The position numbers and the translations under genes are program-made. Source: Planctomycetota bacterium (lineage in GTDB: Bacteria; Planctomycetota; UBA8742; UBA2392). Taken from it: a stretch of DNA of 64,000 nucleotides. A model generated the notes under the pieces. It saw only the letters and a list, made by a program, of their open reading frames with translations, ran no database searches and was not told where the DNA came from. The stretch is from NCBI GenBank assembly GCA_019636195.1, contig JAHBYA010000002.1, positions 206,311 to 270,310 of the forward strand, read 5' to 3'. Of the stretch, positions 57,217 to 64,000 are shown in pieces (within the stretch, counting starts at the first letter, position 1; each line of letters starts with the position of its first letter).

Positions 57217-59544
57217 CTACTTCGATTCCAGCTTGCGGATCGCGTCGTCGATGTGCGTCCGGGCGCTCTCCGCGGCGCTGTCGGTGCGGTCTCGCAGTTT
57301 GCGCAGCCAGTCAATGTCGCTCTTGATCCCGAACTCGACTATGTAATCCACGCACTTGCGCCGCAGCGTCACGTTCGGCACCTCGGCCAGTTCTTGGATG
57401 CGTTTGGCGTAGCCTTCATCCTTCATCGCGATCAGGATTTCCACCAGCAGCGGCACGCGGTGGTACTCCTTGGTTTCGCCGGTGGTAAGCTTTTCAATGC
57501 GCTCACGGACCTTGGCACTGGCGTGGTTGAAGTTGGGGCCGTCGTTGATCAGTACCTTTTTCAGCAGTTCGCCGGCGTCGTACTCATGGGACTGGTTGGC
57601 GAGCAGGCTCAGCCCGAGGTCAATCAGGCTGCGGCGCTTTTCGCCCTCGCCCCATGCCGACATGCGGGCGGCCGCCCGCACGCCTTCTGCCCGCAGCTTG
57701 GGAGTATCTTCCTTCAATACAGCGTCAATCACTTTGGCCGAGTCGATGTCACTGGCGACCATCGCCACTTGCGCATACGCGGCGCTGCGCACGTCAGCGG
57801 CGTTGTCGGTCAAGCCGCGCTCGACCATGCCGACGGCCTTCTTGCTTTCGCCCATGCGCTGGGCCGTGATCACACCGAACTTGAGGGCCGAAGACCGCAC
57901 CAGCGCGTCAGGGTCACCCAGGCGCGCCTCCATCGCCGGAAGCACTTCTTCATCTTTAATGCGCGCGCTGCGGCGGAAGCTGTCCAGCGCGGACAGCGCG
58001 GCGTTGCGCACCTCGGCGCTGGCCTCCTTCTCGGGGCTCAGCGCGTCCAGGAACAGTTGCAGCAGCTCTTTGTCGTCGCTGCGTTGCAGGCCCTGCAGCG
58101 CGTGCTGGCGGGCTTTGGCGTAGGTTTCGCCCTCTGACCTGGCGGCGGCGATCAGCAGTTCTTTGGATTTCTTCAACGGGATGTAGCTGCGGCCCAGGTT
58201 CTGCACCGCCTGGGCGCGGATCACACCGTCTTCGCTTTTCACCCAGCGCTCGAGGTCGGCAAAGCTGTCCTTGCCGCGGTTCTCGGCGTAGGCGTTGATG
58301 CACTCCGCCCGGCGCGGCGACTCAAGCGTTGCGTCATCCGCCGCTTCCTTCAGCAGGTTGATACCCTCGGCCTTGAGCGTGTTGCGGTGGTTCAGCAGGT
58401 GCCCGATTACCTTGTCGCGCAGTTTCTTGTCTTTTTCTTCGCCGCCCAGCGCACGGTACGCCGCGACAAACGCTTTCAGCGCGTCTTCGCTGCTCAGGCT
58501 GGCCAGGTGGCGGTCCACCAGGTCGCGCCAGTGCGTCTCCGGTTTGCCCTCGGGCACCGGCAGGTCGGCAATGCCCAGGAACGCCGTCACACCTTCGGCG
58601 CCGAACTCGCCCAGCGTCTGTGCCGCGCGCTGGTGCTGCGTGGGCTTGGCCTCATCCTTGATCAGGCCCGACAGCGCGGCAATGGCCGCGCCGCGAAGGC
58701 TCTTGGGCTGCATCAGGCGAACAGCCTGGCTGCGCAACGCCACCAGAGATGAAAACTCGTTCATGGTCGCGACGTCCACTAGCCCCTCGACGGCGCGGCT
58801 GTCCTCAAGGCCCGCCAGCGCAAACAGCGCTGCCATGCCCAGCGGCTTGCTGTAGTCCTTGGCCTGTGCACCCTTGCGTTCGCCGGCTTCATCTTTGGGC
58901 CCCACGCGCTGCGTAAGCCACTCGTCCAGCAGCCGGTCTGCCGCGGCGCTGTGCCTGGCCGCTGCCAGCACCTCGATGGCGGCTACGCGCAGGGACACGT
59001 CGGCGGCTTTGTCGAACGCGATGGCGCCCGCCACGTCGGCGCCGGTCTTCATGGCCGCAAGGCCGTGCAGGGCGCCCCAGCGCACGCGCTTGTCGAGCTT
59101 GGCGTCGGCGGCCATATTGCTGAGGTCCGTGACCACCTCGGCGCGTTCAAGCGACGCATCCTTGCCGCCCCACAGCCGTCCCAACGATGCCGCGCACGCC
59201 CCCGCCAGCAGCGGGTACGCCGCATTTTCAACAGCGTTGGCCTTGAGCAACTCTTTCAGCGGCGCAGAGGCGCGGGTGTCGCCGATCACGCCCAGCAGGC
59301 GGGCGCATTCCAGCCGCCGCGTGCTGCGATTGGCCTTTTCCTCGGCGTTGATGTCGGTCGCGTCGGGGTCCTGCTTCAGGCCTTGCAGCAGGTCATCAAA
59401 GGCGTCACTGCCGGCCTTGGCCAGTTTTTCGATCGCGCCCGTGCGCTTAATGGGGTCAGCCAGGTCCTTGACGTCGGTTTCAAACTCGCCAGCCGAAAGT
59501 CCGCAGGCAAACGCCGTCAACGCCAGAATCAGAAGTCGCCGCAT
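57217..59544 (-). CDS. Secreted HEAT-repeat protein
   Basis: 775 residues from ATG 59544; the frame is open for another 160 codons upstream but that part overlaps rsmB antisense and has no signal, while ATG 59544 begins a signal peptide (RRLLILALTAFACGLSA). The whole mature chain is HEAT repeats of 35-40 residues, for example RLECARLLGVIGDTRASAPLKELL, RVAAIEVLAAARHSAAADRLLDEW, RSSALKFGVITAQRMGESK. No enzymatic residues. Such repeats form a superhelical protein-binding surface. It is the first gene of the nine-gene operon, so it may be an extracytoplasmic partner of the VWA proteins. Confidence 0.8.
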   Translation of the reverse strand: MRRLLILALTAFACGLSAGEFETDVKDLADPIKRTGAIEKLAKAGSDAFDDLLQGLKQDPDATDINAEEKANRSTRRLECARLLGVIGDTRASAPLKELLKANAVENAAYPLLAGACAASLGRLWGGKDASLERAEVVTDLSNMAADAKLDKRVRWGALHGLAAMKTGADVAGAIAFDKAADVSLRVAAIEVLAAARHSAAADRLLDEWLTQRVGPKDEAGERKGAQAKDYSKPLGMAALFALAGLEDSRAVEGLVDVATMNEFSSLVALRSQAVRLMQPKSLRGAAIAALSGLIKDEAKPTQHQRAAQTLGEFGAEGVTAFLGIADLPVPEGKPETHWRDLVDRHLASLSSEDALKAFVAAYRALGGEEKDKKLRDKVIGHLLNHRNTLKAEGINLLKEAADDATLESPRRAECINAYAENRGKDSFADLERWVKSEDGVIRAQAVQNLGRSYIPLKKSKELLIAAARSEGETYAKARQHALQGLQRSDDKELLQLFLDALSPEKEASAEVRNAALSALDSFRRSARIKDEEVLPAMEARLGDPDALVRSSALKFGVITAQRMGESKKAVGMVERGLTDNAADVRSAAYAQVAMVASDIDSAKVIDAVLKEDTPKLRAEGVRAAARMSAWGEGEKRRSLIDLGLSLLANQSHEYDAGELLKKVLINDGPNFNHASAKVRERIEKLTTGETKEYHRVPLLVEILIAMKDEGYAKRIQELAEVPNVTLRRKCVDYIVEFGIKSDIDWLRKLRDRTDSAAESARTHIDDAIRKLESK

Positions 59545-59668
59545 GAGATAAACCCTGTCCGCAACACCAATAAGGGGCAAGAGCGTAGCATCAGCCGCCG
59601 CGACGTGAAGTGGGGTCCGGGCAAGTCCCTGCCTATACAACGACAGCGTTCGCGTGTACTTACAGCGC

Positions 59669-61180
59669 ATGGATCGTCCTCGCGGCAGAGCAAGACAACC
59701 CGGTCCCAACCCTTCGCGCCACCAGTGGGGGCGGGGCGGCGGACGTTCACGGGGCGCGGAACGTGCCAAGCCCCACGCGCGCACCGCCCACGACGTTGAC
59801 CCGCGCAAGGCTGCCTTTGAAACGCTGCGCAGGCTTGAGCCCGGCGAGCGCATTGAGCCCGCAGTGTTTGCTACCCTGCGCCACATGGGCGCGGACGGCG
59901 CGCTGGCAAGCCGCGTGCTGCCGCAGGTTGAAGATGCGGTGCGCTTTGCGCTGCTGTTTGACCACCTTGTCTCGCACGTCGCTACACGGCCGGTCACCGA
60001 GCTTGACCGCGACGTACGCGCCGCGCTGCACATGTTTCTGGCATGGCTGATCCATGACCCGCGCGCGGCCTACGCCCACGGCAACGCCGCCGTTGACCTG
60101 CTGACGGCCAAACATGCCGGGCGCGGCTTCGTGAACGCTTGCGCACGCAAGCTGTCCGGCTTCGTCAGCGCAGAAAGCGAAGACCGCGAAGAACACGCCG
60201 CAGCGGCACAGCGCGGCGAGACATTGCCCCTGTGGGCCGACCGCTGCCGCCTCGGCGACGGGCGCATGCTGGTGGGCAAACACGCGATCCTGCCCGATCC
60301 AGCCAAAGACCTGGCCTCACACGTTTCGGTGGCTTGCGGCATCCCGCGCCTGCTGGCGGACAAGTTGATCGAGCAGCATGGGCCGCAGGCGGCTGTGCAG
60401 GCGGGTGTGGCCTGTGTTGAACGGCCGCTGACCTGGATCCGGCCGAATGTACTTTACGCCGAGAACTTTCACCTGCCGCAGTGGTGGACGGCGCAAGGCA
60501 TTCCGGTCACGCGCCATGAAGACGTGTTTGCCCTGCCGGCGCGCGTGCGGCCTGTCAGCGACCACCCGGGCTTTGCGCGCGGCGGCTTTTATGTGCAGGA
60601 CTGGGCCGCGCAGCAGGTGGCGCCCATGCTGCAAGCGCAACCCGGCGAGGCGATTCTGGACCTGTGCAGCGCCCCCGGCGGCAAGGCCGGCCATATCGCC
60701 GAACTGACCGGCGACAAGGCAAAGATCCTGGCCTGCGACATAAGCGCGGCCAAAGAAGAACGCATCCGCGAAAACATCGCGCGCATGGGCTATCGCGGCG
60801 TGGCGACCGTGGTGGCGGATGCAGCGACGGTGCGCTTTCCGGAAAAGTTTGATCGCGTGCTGATTGACGCGCCGTGCAGCAACAGCGGCGTGCTGGGCCG
60901 CCGGGTTGAGGCGCGGCATCGCATCACGGAGGCCGCGCTGAAAGAGCTGGCGGAGTTGCAGCACAAGATACTCGAAAACGCGGCCGCCAACCTGAAGCCG
61001 GGCGGCGTCATCGTTTACTCGGTGTGCAGCATCCTTATGGAAGAAGGCGTGGACGTGATCCACCGCTTCATGGGCCCGCGCGAAAAGCTTGGCTGGCAAG
61101 TGCAGCAGGAAAAGTTCATCCTGCCGGTACCCGCTTTCCACGACGGCGGTTACATTTGCCGGCTGAGCGCCCCGGAGTAG
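59669..61180 (+). CDS. rsmB: 16S rRNA m5C967-type methyltransferase RsmB
   Basis: 503 residues from ATG 59669. A basic disordered N-terminus precedes a NusB-like helical domain (DPRKAAFETLRRLEPGER, HNAAVDLLTA-like helices), then the methyltransferase: SAM loop DLCSAPGGKAGHIAEL, DISAAKEERIRENIARMG, motif IV DAPCSNSGVLGRR with Cys, and motif VI VYSVCSIL with the nucleophilic Cys. It methylates a cytosine of 16S rRNA using S-adenosylmethionine. The gene stands opposite the HEAT-repeat operon start, so the two promoters share about 120 bp. Confidence 0.92.
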   Translation: MDRPRGRARQPGPNPSRHQWGRGGGRSRGAERAKPHARTAHDVDPRKAAFETLRRLEPGERIEPAVFATLRHMGADGALASRVLPQVEDAVRFALLFDHLVSHVATRPVTELDRDVRAALHMFLAWLIHDPRAAYAHGNAAVDLLTAKHAGRGFVNACARKLSGFVSAESEDREEHAAAAQRGETLPLWADRCRLGDGRMLVGKHAILPDPAKDLASHVSVACGIPRLLADKLIEQHGPQAAVQAGVACVERPLTWIRPNVLYAENFHLPQWWTAQGIPVTRHEDVFALPARVRPVSDHPGFARGGFYVQDWAAQQVAPMLQAQPGEAILDLCSAPGGKAGHIAELTGDKAKILACDISAAKEERIRENIARMGYRGVATVVADAATVRFPEKFDRVLIDAPCSNSGVLGRRVEARHRITEAALKELAELQHKILENAAANLKPGGVIVYSVCSILMEEGVDVIHRFMGPREKLGWQVQQEKFILPVPAFHDGGYICRLSAPE

Positions 61181-61182
61181 GG

Positions 61183-61791
61183 ATGTACGGAATCTGGATC
61201 AACCAGATTCGACACGCGTTGGGCAAGGCCCCGCGCAGCCACATTAACTTGCACGATCCGTACCTGACGCCGCCAATTCCGGCGTGGGCACAACTGATGC
61301 CGAACGAGCAACTGCTGGAACAATACTCGCAACACTCCTTTCTGTTCATGGAAGGAGATGTCGGTTGGGCCGCATTGGTTCAGGCCAACGACAGGCTGTT
61401 CAAGCCAAGCGGCGGGGCCAATGCCATGCCAGCCCTCGTAGTTTTCAGTCCGCAGCAGTACTTCGACGAAGTTCCAAATGAGTTAGACGACGTCGCTACA
61501 GAACTCTTTGAACTCAGGGAGCAAAGGTTGTGTCCACCCGAGCTCGCACCGTTCAAGCTGGAGCTAAGAAATGAGCGGGGTCGATACGGTCGCCGCGCGG
61601 TGCCCGCAACAATGTGCGGTGGGCGCGAAGTGCATCTTGTGGACGTAGTGGTCCATCGCGAACACTTGCCTCAGGGGAAGCTGACGGGCGGTTTCTTTCC
61701 CGTCCTGCATCATCCGGGCACCTGGTGCGTCTGGATTGTACCTTCGAGGTTCTGGCCGCTGGCTCTCATCGATCCATGGACTGAGCAGTAG
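61183..61791 (+). CDS. Hypothetical protein, AT-richer than neighbours
   Basis: 202 residues from ATG 61183, two bases after the rsmB stop, with CGGAG upstream. The chain is globular with many aromatic residues (YGIWINQIRHALGKAPRS, YSQHSFLFMEGDVGWAALV, HHPGTWCVWIVPSRFWPLALID) and no transmembrane segment or signal. No family is recognised. One counted 60-base line (61441-61500) is 48 % GC, well below the surrounding genes, so acquisition by transfer is possible. The near-overlap with rsmB suggests co-transcription. Confidence 0.6.
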   Translation: MYGIWINQIRHALGKAPRSHINLHDPYLTPPIPAWAQLMPNEQLLEQYSQHSFLFMEGDVGWAALVQANDRLFKPSGGANAMPALVVFSPQQYFDEVPNELDDVATELFELREQRLCPPELAPFKLELRNERGRYGRRAVPATMCGGREVHLVDVVVHREHLPQGKLTGGFFPVLHHPGTWCVWIVPSRFWPLALIDPWTEQ

Positions 61792-61795
61792 CGTT

Positions 61796-62302
61796 TCATG
61801 TCTTGGCGGGCGCGGGGTCGCGGCCGGCCCAGGCTTGCGCTGTGCCCAACTCTTCGCGGCTTAGCTGCTTGGCGTACATGAACAACTGCATCCGGTACGC
61901 CGTGAGGTATTTAAGGCTTGAGTTGAGAATCGCCGCCGCAAGGCTTTGCGGCGGGCCGCCAATCGGCAGCGTTACGCGGTCGTTGGCGAGGCGCCCGTGA
62001 CCCAATGCCCCCAGCACGCGCCTGATTTCGGCGGCCTGGTCGTCCATGGCCTTGGCAAAAGTCAGCGGGGTGACGCTGTTGGCCTTCGCAATCATGGCCT
62101 CGGCGTGGTCGCGGTTGCCGTTGACGTGCACTTTCAGGCTGCCGATGCCCGCGCGGGTGAGGTACTGCGCAAGCTCAAGCACACTGCGCTGCTTGGGCGA
62201 AGGCCGCCAGCCCCAGCGGTCGGCTGGAATCTTTCCGGCAATGAACTTGGCCACGCTGATTTCATGCAGCATCGAGTTGATCAGGTCGTCGCGGGTAATC
62301 AT
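61796..62302 (-). CDS. DinB-superfamily protein
   Basis: 168 residues from ATG 62302 with AGGAGA upstream. The four-helix DinB/YfiT pattern is visible: an N-terminal helix with LHEISVAKFIAGKIPADRWGWRPSPKQRSVLELAQYL, then VHVNGNRDHAEAMIAKA, and the final LNSSLKYLTAYRMQLFMYAKQLS. The three His ligands of metal-binding members are not all evident, so thiol-transferase activity is uncertain. It is convergent with the orphan gene at 61183 and follows the small TPR-like gene by eight bases. Confidence 0.7.
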   Translation of the reverse strand: MITRDDLINSMLHEISVAKFIAGKIPADRWGWRPSPKQRSVLELAQYLTRAGIGSLKVHVNGNRDHAEAMIAKANSVTPLTFAKAMDDQAAEIRRVLGALGHGRLANDRVTLPIGGPPQSLAAAILNSSLKYLTAYRMQLFMYAKQLSREELGTAQAWAGRDPAPAKT

Positions 62303-62310
62303 GTTGTCTC

Positions 62311-62862
62311 CTACCGCTCCACGCTGAAAACGCCCGATGCCAGGCCGTGCCAGTCGCCGGCCTTGAACTCGGCTTCAAACACTTTGCGGTTCTTTTCATC
62401 TTTGATCGCGCGGCCGTGTTCGATTGCAAGCCGGAAGTACTTTTCGGACTGCTGGCTGTCGCCTTCGACGGCGTGGGCGCGGGCCATGGCTTCGTAGGCA
62501 AAGGCCTGGTCGAAATCTTCGATTTCATCGGCATGCTGCTCGGACAATTGCAGGCAGCGTTTGGCGTGGCGCACGGCTTCGCGGCCGTTGCCGAGCACGC
62601 TGTACACGCGGCTGATCAGCCACTCCGCGCGCTGGTGGTGCTCAACGTCGCCGACTTCCAGGTAGTGAAAGGCGCTGGCGAATGCCGCATAGAGCATTTT
62701 TTCGTTGTCTTGCGGCGTGCGGCCCTGTTTCTGCATCAGGGCCCAGGCGATGGCGTTCAGGCTTGGGGCAAACGCGCGCTGGGCGGCCTGGGCGGCGTCG
62801 CGGCGCGAATCATGCTTGTCTTCGCGCGGCGGTGTCTTGGCGGTGGGTTTAGGCTCAGCCAT
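62311..62862 (-). CDS. Small TPR-like protein of a widespread uncharacterised family
   Basis: 183 residues from ATG 62862. The chain is helical: AFHYLEVGDVEHHQRAEWLISRVYSVLGNGREAVRHAKRCLQLSEQHA, followed by DFDQAFAYEAMARAHAVEGDSQQSEKYFRLAIEHGRAI, which are two TPR-like units. From memory the same pattern occurs in actinobacterial and other genomes as an unnamed family. No catalytic residue. It is probably co-transcribed with the DinB-like gene. Confidence 0.7.
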   Translation of the reverse strand: MAEPKPTAKTPPREDKHDSRRDAAQAAQRAFAPSLNAIAWALMQKQGRTPQDNEKMLYAAFASAFHYLEVGDVEHHQRAEWLISRVYSVLGNGREAVRHAKRCLQLSEQHADEIEDFDQAFAYEAMARAHAVEGDSQQSEKYFRLAIEHGRAIKDEKNRKVFEAEFKAGDWHGLASGVFSVER

Positions 62863-62940
62863 GGCAGGGTTTTAGGCGCAGTCGGGCGTGAAGCGCAAGA
62901 GAGGTGCAGGGTTTTGCGGTTGTGTCCACCATGAAGCCAC

Positions 62941-63861
62941 TCATGCGTCAACTTTGGTGCGTTGCGGGTCGGTCTGGCGGTGCTCGATCACTGCTTCTTC
63001 TATATAGCGAATGATCTCGTCGGCCACGTCAACGCCGGTTGCCGTTTCAATGCCTTCCAGGCCGGGCGACGAGTTTACTTCCAGCACCAGCGGGCCGCGC
63101 TTGGCCCGTATCAGGTCAACGCCGGCGACGTTCAGGTTCATGGCCTTCGCGGCCGCAAGCGCGACCGCGACTTCTTTGCGCGACAGCTCAATGCCGCGGG
63201 CGGTGCCGCCGCGGTGCAGGTTGCTGCGAAAGTCGCCCGGCGGGGCGGTGCGTTCCATGGCGGCAACGACGCGGTTACCGACGACAAAGGCGCGAATGTC
63301 GTGGCCGTCCGCTTCTGCGATAAACTCCTGCAGCAGAAAGTTGGCGTTGAGTTGCTGAAACGCGCTGATTACGGCCTCCGCGGCTTTGCGCGTGGGCGCC
63401 AGCACTACGCCCGCGCCCTGGCTGCCTTGCAGCAGCTTTATGACCAGCGGCGGGCCCCCCACCAGGTCAATCAGCGCGTCTTTATCCAGCGTCGCGTGGG
63501 CAAAGCCGGTCTTGGGCAGGTCCACGTTCTTGCGCGAAAGCAGTTGCATGCTGCGCAGCTTGTCGCCGCTGCGCACGACGGCCTGGCTGGCGTTGACGCA
63601 GTAGGTGCCCATCATTTCAAACTGGCGCACGATGGCGGCGCCGTAATGGGCCTCATGGCCACTGGCAATGCGCGGAATGATTGCGTCAAAGTTTTCCAGT
63701 GCGCCTTCAACGTACATGACTTTTGGGCTGCGCGCGGTGATATCGACGTAGCAGCGCAGGTAATCCACGACGCTGACCGCATGGCCGCGCTTTTCGCAGG
63801 CCTCTTTCAGCCGCCGCGTCGAGTACAGCGTGGGATTGCGCGACAGGATGCAGATCTTCAT
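62941..63861 (-). CDS. rimK: RimK-like ATP-grasp ligase
   Basis: 306 residues from ATG 63861. The ATP-grasp pattern is complete: pre-ATP-grasp domain [27 protein letters not shown], the Lys in [18 protein letters not shown], the [29 protein letters not shown] core, and the metal-binding Asp/Glu/Asn [25 protein letters not shown]. This matches RimK, which adds Glu residues to ribosomal protein S6 in E. coli, and related amino-acid ligases. With no neighbouring LysW-type carrier or rpsF gene, substrate is not settled. Confidence 0.9.
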   Translation of the reverse strand: MKICILSRNPTLYSTRRLKEACEKRGHAVSVVDYLRCYVDITARSPKVMYVEGALENFDAIIPRIASGHEAHYGAAIVRQFEMMGTYCVNASQAVVRSGDKLRSMQLLSRKNVDLPKTGFAHATLDKDALIDLVGGPPLVIKLLQGSQGAGVVLAPTRKAAEAVISAFQQLNANFLLQEFIAEADGHDIRAFVVGNRVVAAMERTAPPGDFRSNLHRGGTARGIELSRKEVAVALAAAKAMNLNVAGVDLIRAKRGPLVLEVNSSPGLEGIETATGVDVADEIIRYIEEAVIEHRQTDPQRTKVDA

Positions 63862-63924
63862 GCCATGAAGGTAGGTTGCCGCGGAAATCTGTCGATGGCC
63901 GCACCGGCAGGCTAAACTCCGGCC

Positions 63925-64000
63925 ATGAACCGGCGACTCAGAAAGTCCATGGATCGCATGCTGCGGAAAGAGGGCAGCATCGCGCGCAACGTTGAGCCGC
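63925..64000 (+). CDS. Start of an unidentified gene, cut by window end
   Basis: An ATG at 63925 opens a frame ([17 protein letters not shown]...) that runs to the window end, 25 complete codons. The N-terminus is strongly basic and helical. It is divergent from rimK with 63 bp between the starts. No function can be assigned from this length, and coding status is only probable. Confidence 0.4.
   Translation, partial: MNRRLRKSMDRMLRKEGSIARNVEP

Noticed and set aside
59545..60033. N-terminal extension of the HEAT-repeat gene
   Set aside because: It overlaps rsmB antisense and precedes a clear signal peptide at ATG 59544.
1..64000. tRNA or rRNA genes
   Set aside because: No T-loop/anticodon-stem pattern or rRNA-like stretch was noticed by eye on either strand; a covariance-model scan would settle this.

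Overview
The window reads as a chromosomal piece of a high-GC bacterium, most likely a member of the Planctomycetota. The reasons are the long MoxR/DUF58/BatA/VWA operon that also carries HEAT-repeat and PQQ-propeller proteins, many large secreted TPR proteins, a short Ser/Thr kinase with an N-terminal kinase domain, a six-domain ribosomal protein S1, and a dispersed ~36-bp repeat of a kind I associate with planctomycetes from memory. I cannot place it more precisely. I see no rRNA, tRNA, CRISPR array or transposase. No stretch longer than about 300 bases lacks a gene.

Layout. 1-3581: a truncated toroid-like secreted protein, an SDR / parvulin PPIase / ABM-monooxygenase-like operon, a cupin and a diheme cytochrome c. 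3654-12411: a catabolic island on the + strand with a thioesterase, a benzoate-CoA-ligase-type enzyme, creatininase-fold hydrolase, SDR, RidA, MarR regulator, enoyl-CoA hydratase, acyl-CoA dehydrogenase, [2Fe-2S] protein and an Old-Yellow-Enzyme fused to a fibronectin-III domain. It resembles CoA-dependent aminobenzoate-type pathways but has no monooxygenase. 12502-16856: a small protein and three tandem secreted paralogues. 16932-25281: terminator, rpsA, crcB, a PHP phosphoesterase, an FAD amine oxidase, a DUF486 protein, an alpha-oxoamine synthase close to serine palmitoyltransferase, sucC, coaD and gpx.

25362-31023 is a very tight minus-strand operon: psd, two paralogous secreted secretin-N-domain-like proteins, pssA, a TsaC/Sua5-LMW-phosphatase fusion and rpiB. 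It ties phosphatidylethanolamine synthesis to two unknown envelope proteins. 31083-36175 is bounded by an inverted pair of 36-bp repeats. It holds two TPR proteins that look like the orphan C-terminal halves of STAND/AAA regulators, separated by a composite palindromic element, plus a signal-peptidase-like pseudoenzyme and a Ser/Thr kinase. 36205-42645 holds an alpha/beta hydrolase, yidC, a divergent mnmE, a lipoprotein, a YbgC-type thioesterase and nnrE.

43561-59544 is a nine-gene minus-strand run (HEAT protein, PQQ-propeller protein, MoxR ATPase, coiled-coil/HEAT protein, DUF58, BatA-VWA, giant VWA, holA, membrane protein). It ends at a strong terminator at 43530-43552. 59669-64000 has rsmB, an AT-richer orphan, a DinB-like protein, a small TPR-like protein, a RimK-like ATP-grasp ligase and the start of one more gene.

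Most promising for follow-up: the PE-synthesis operon with two unknown secreted proteins, the aminobenzoate-like cluster with its OYE-FnIII fusion, and the repeat-bounded TPR island, whose repeat family also has a copy inside the CoA ligase coding sequence.
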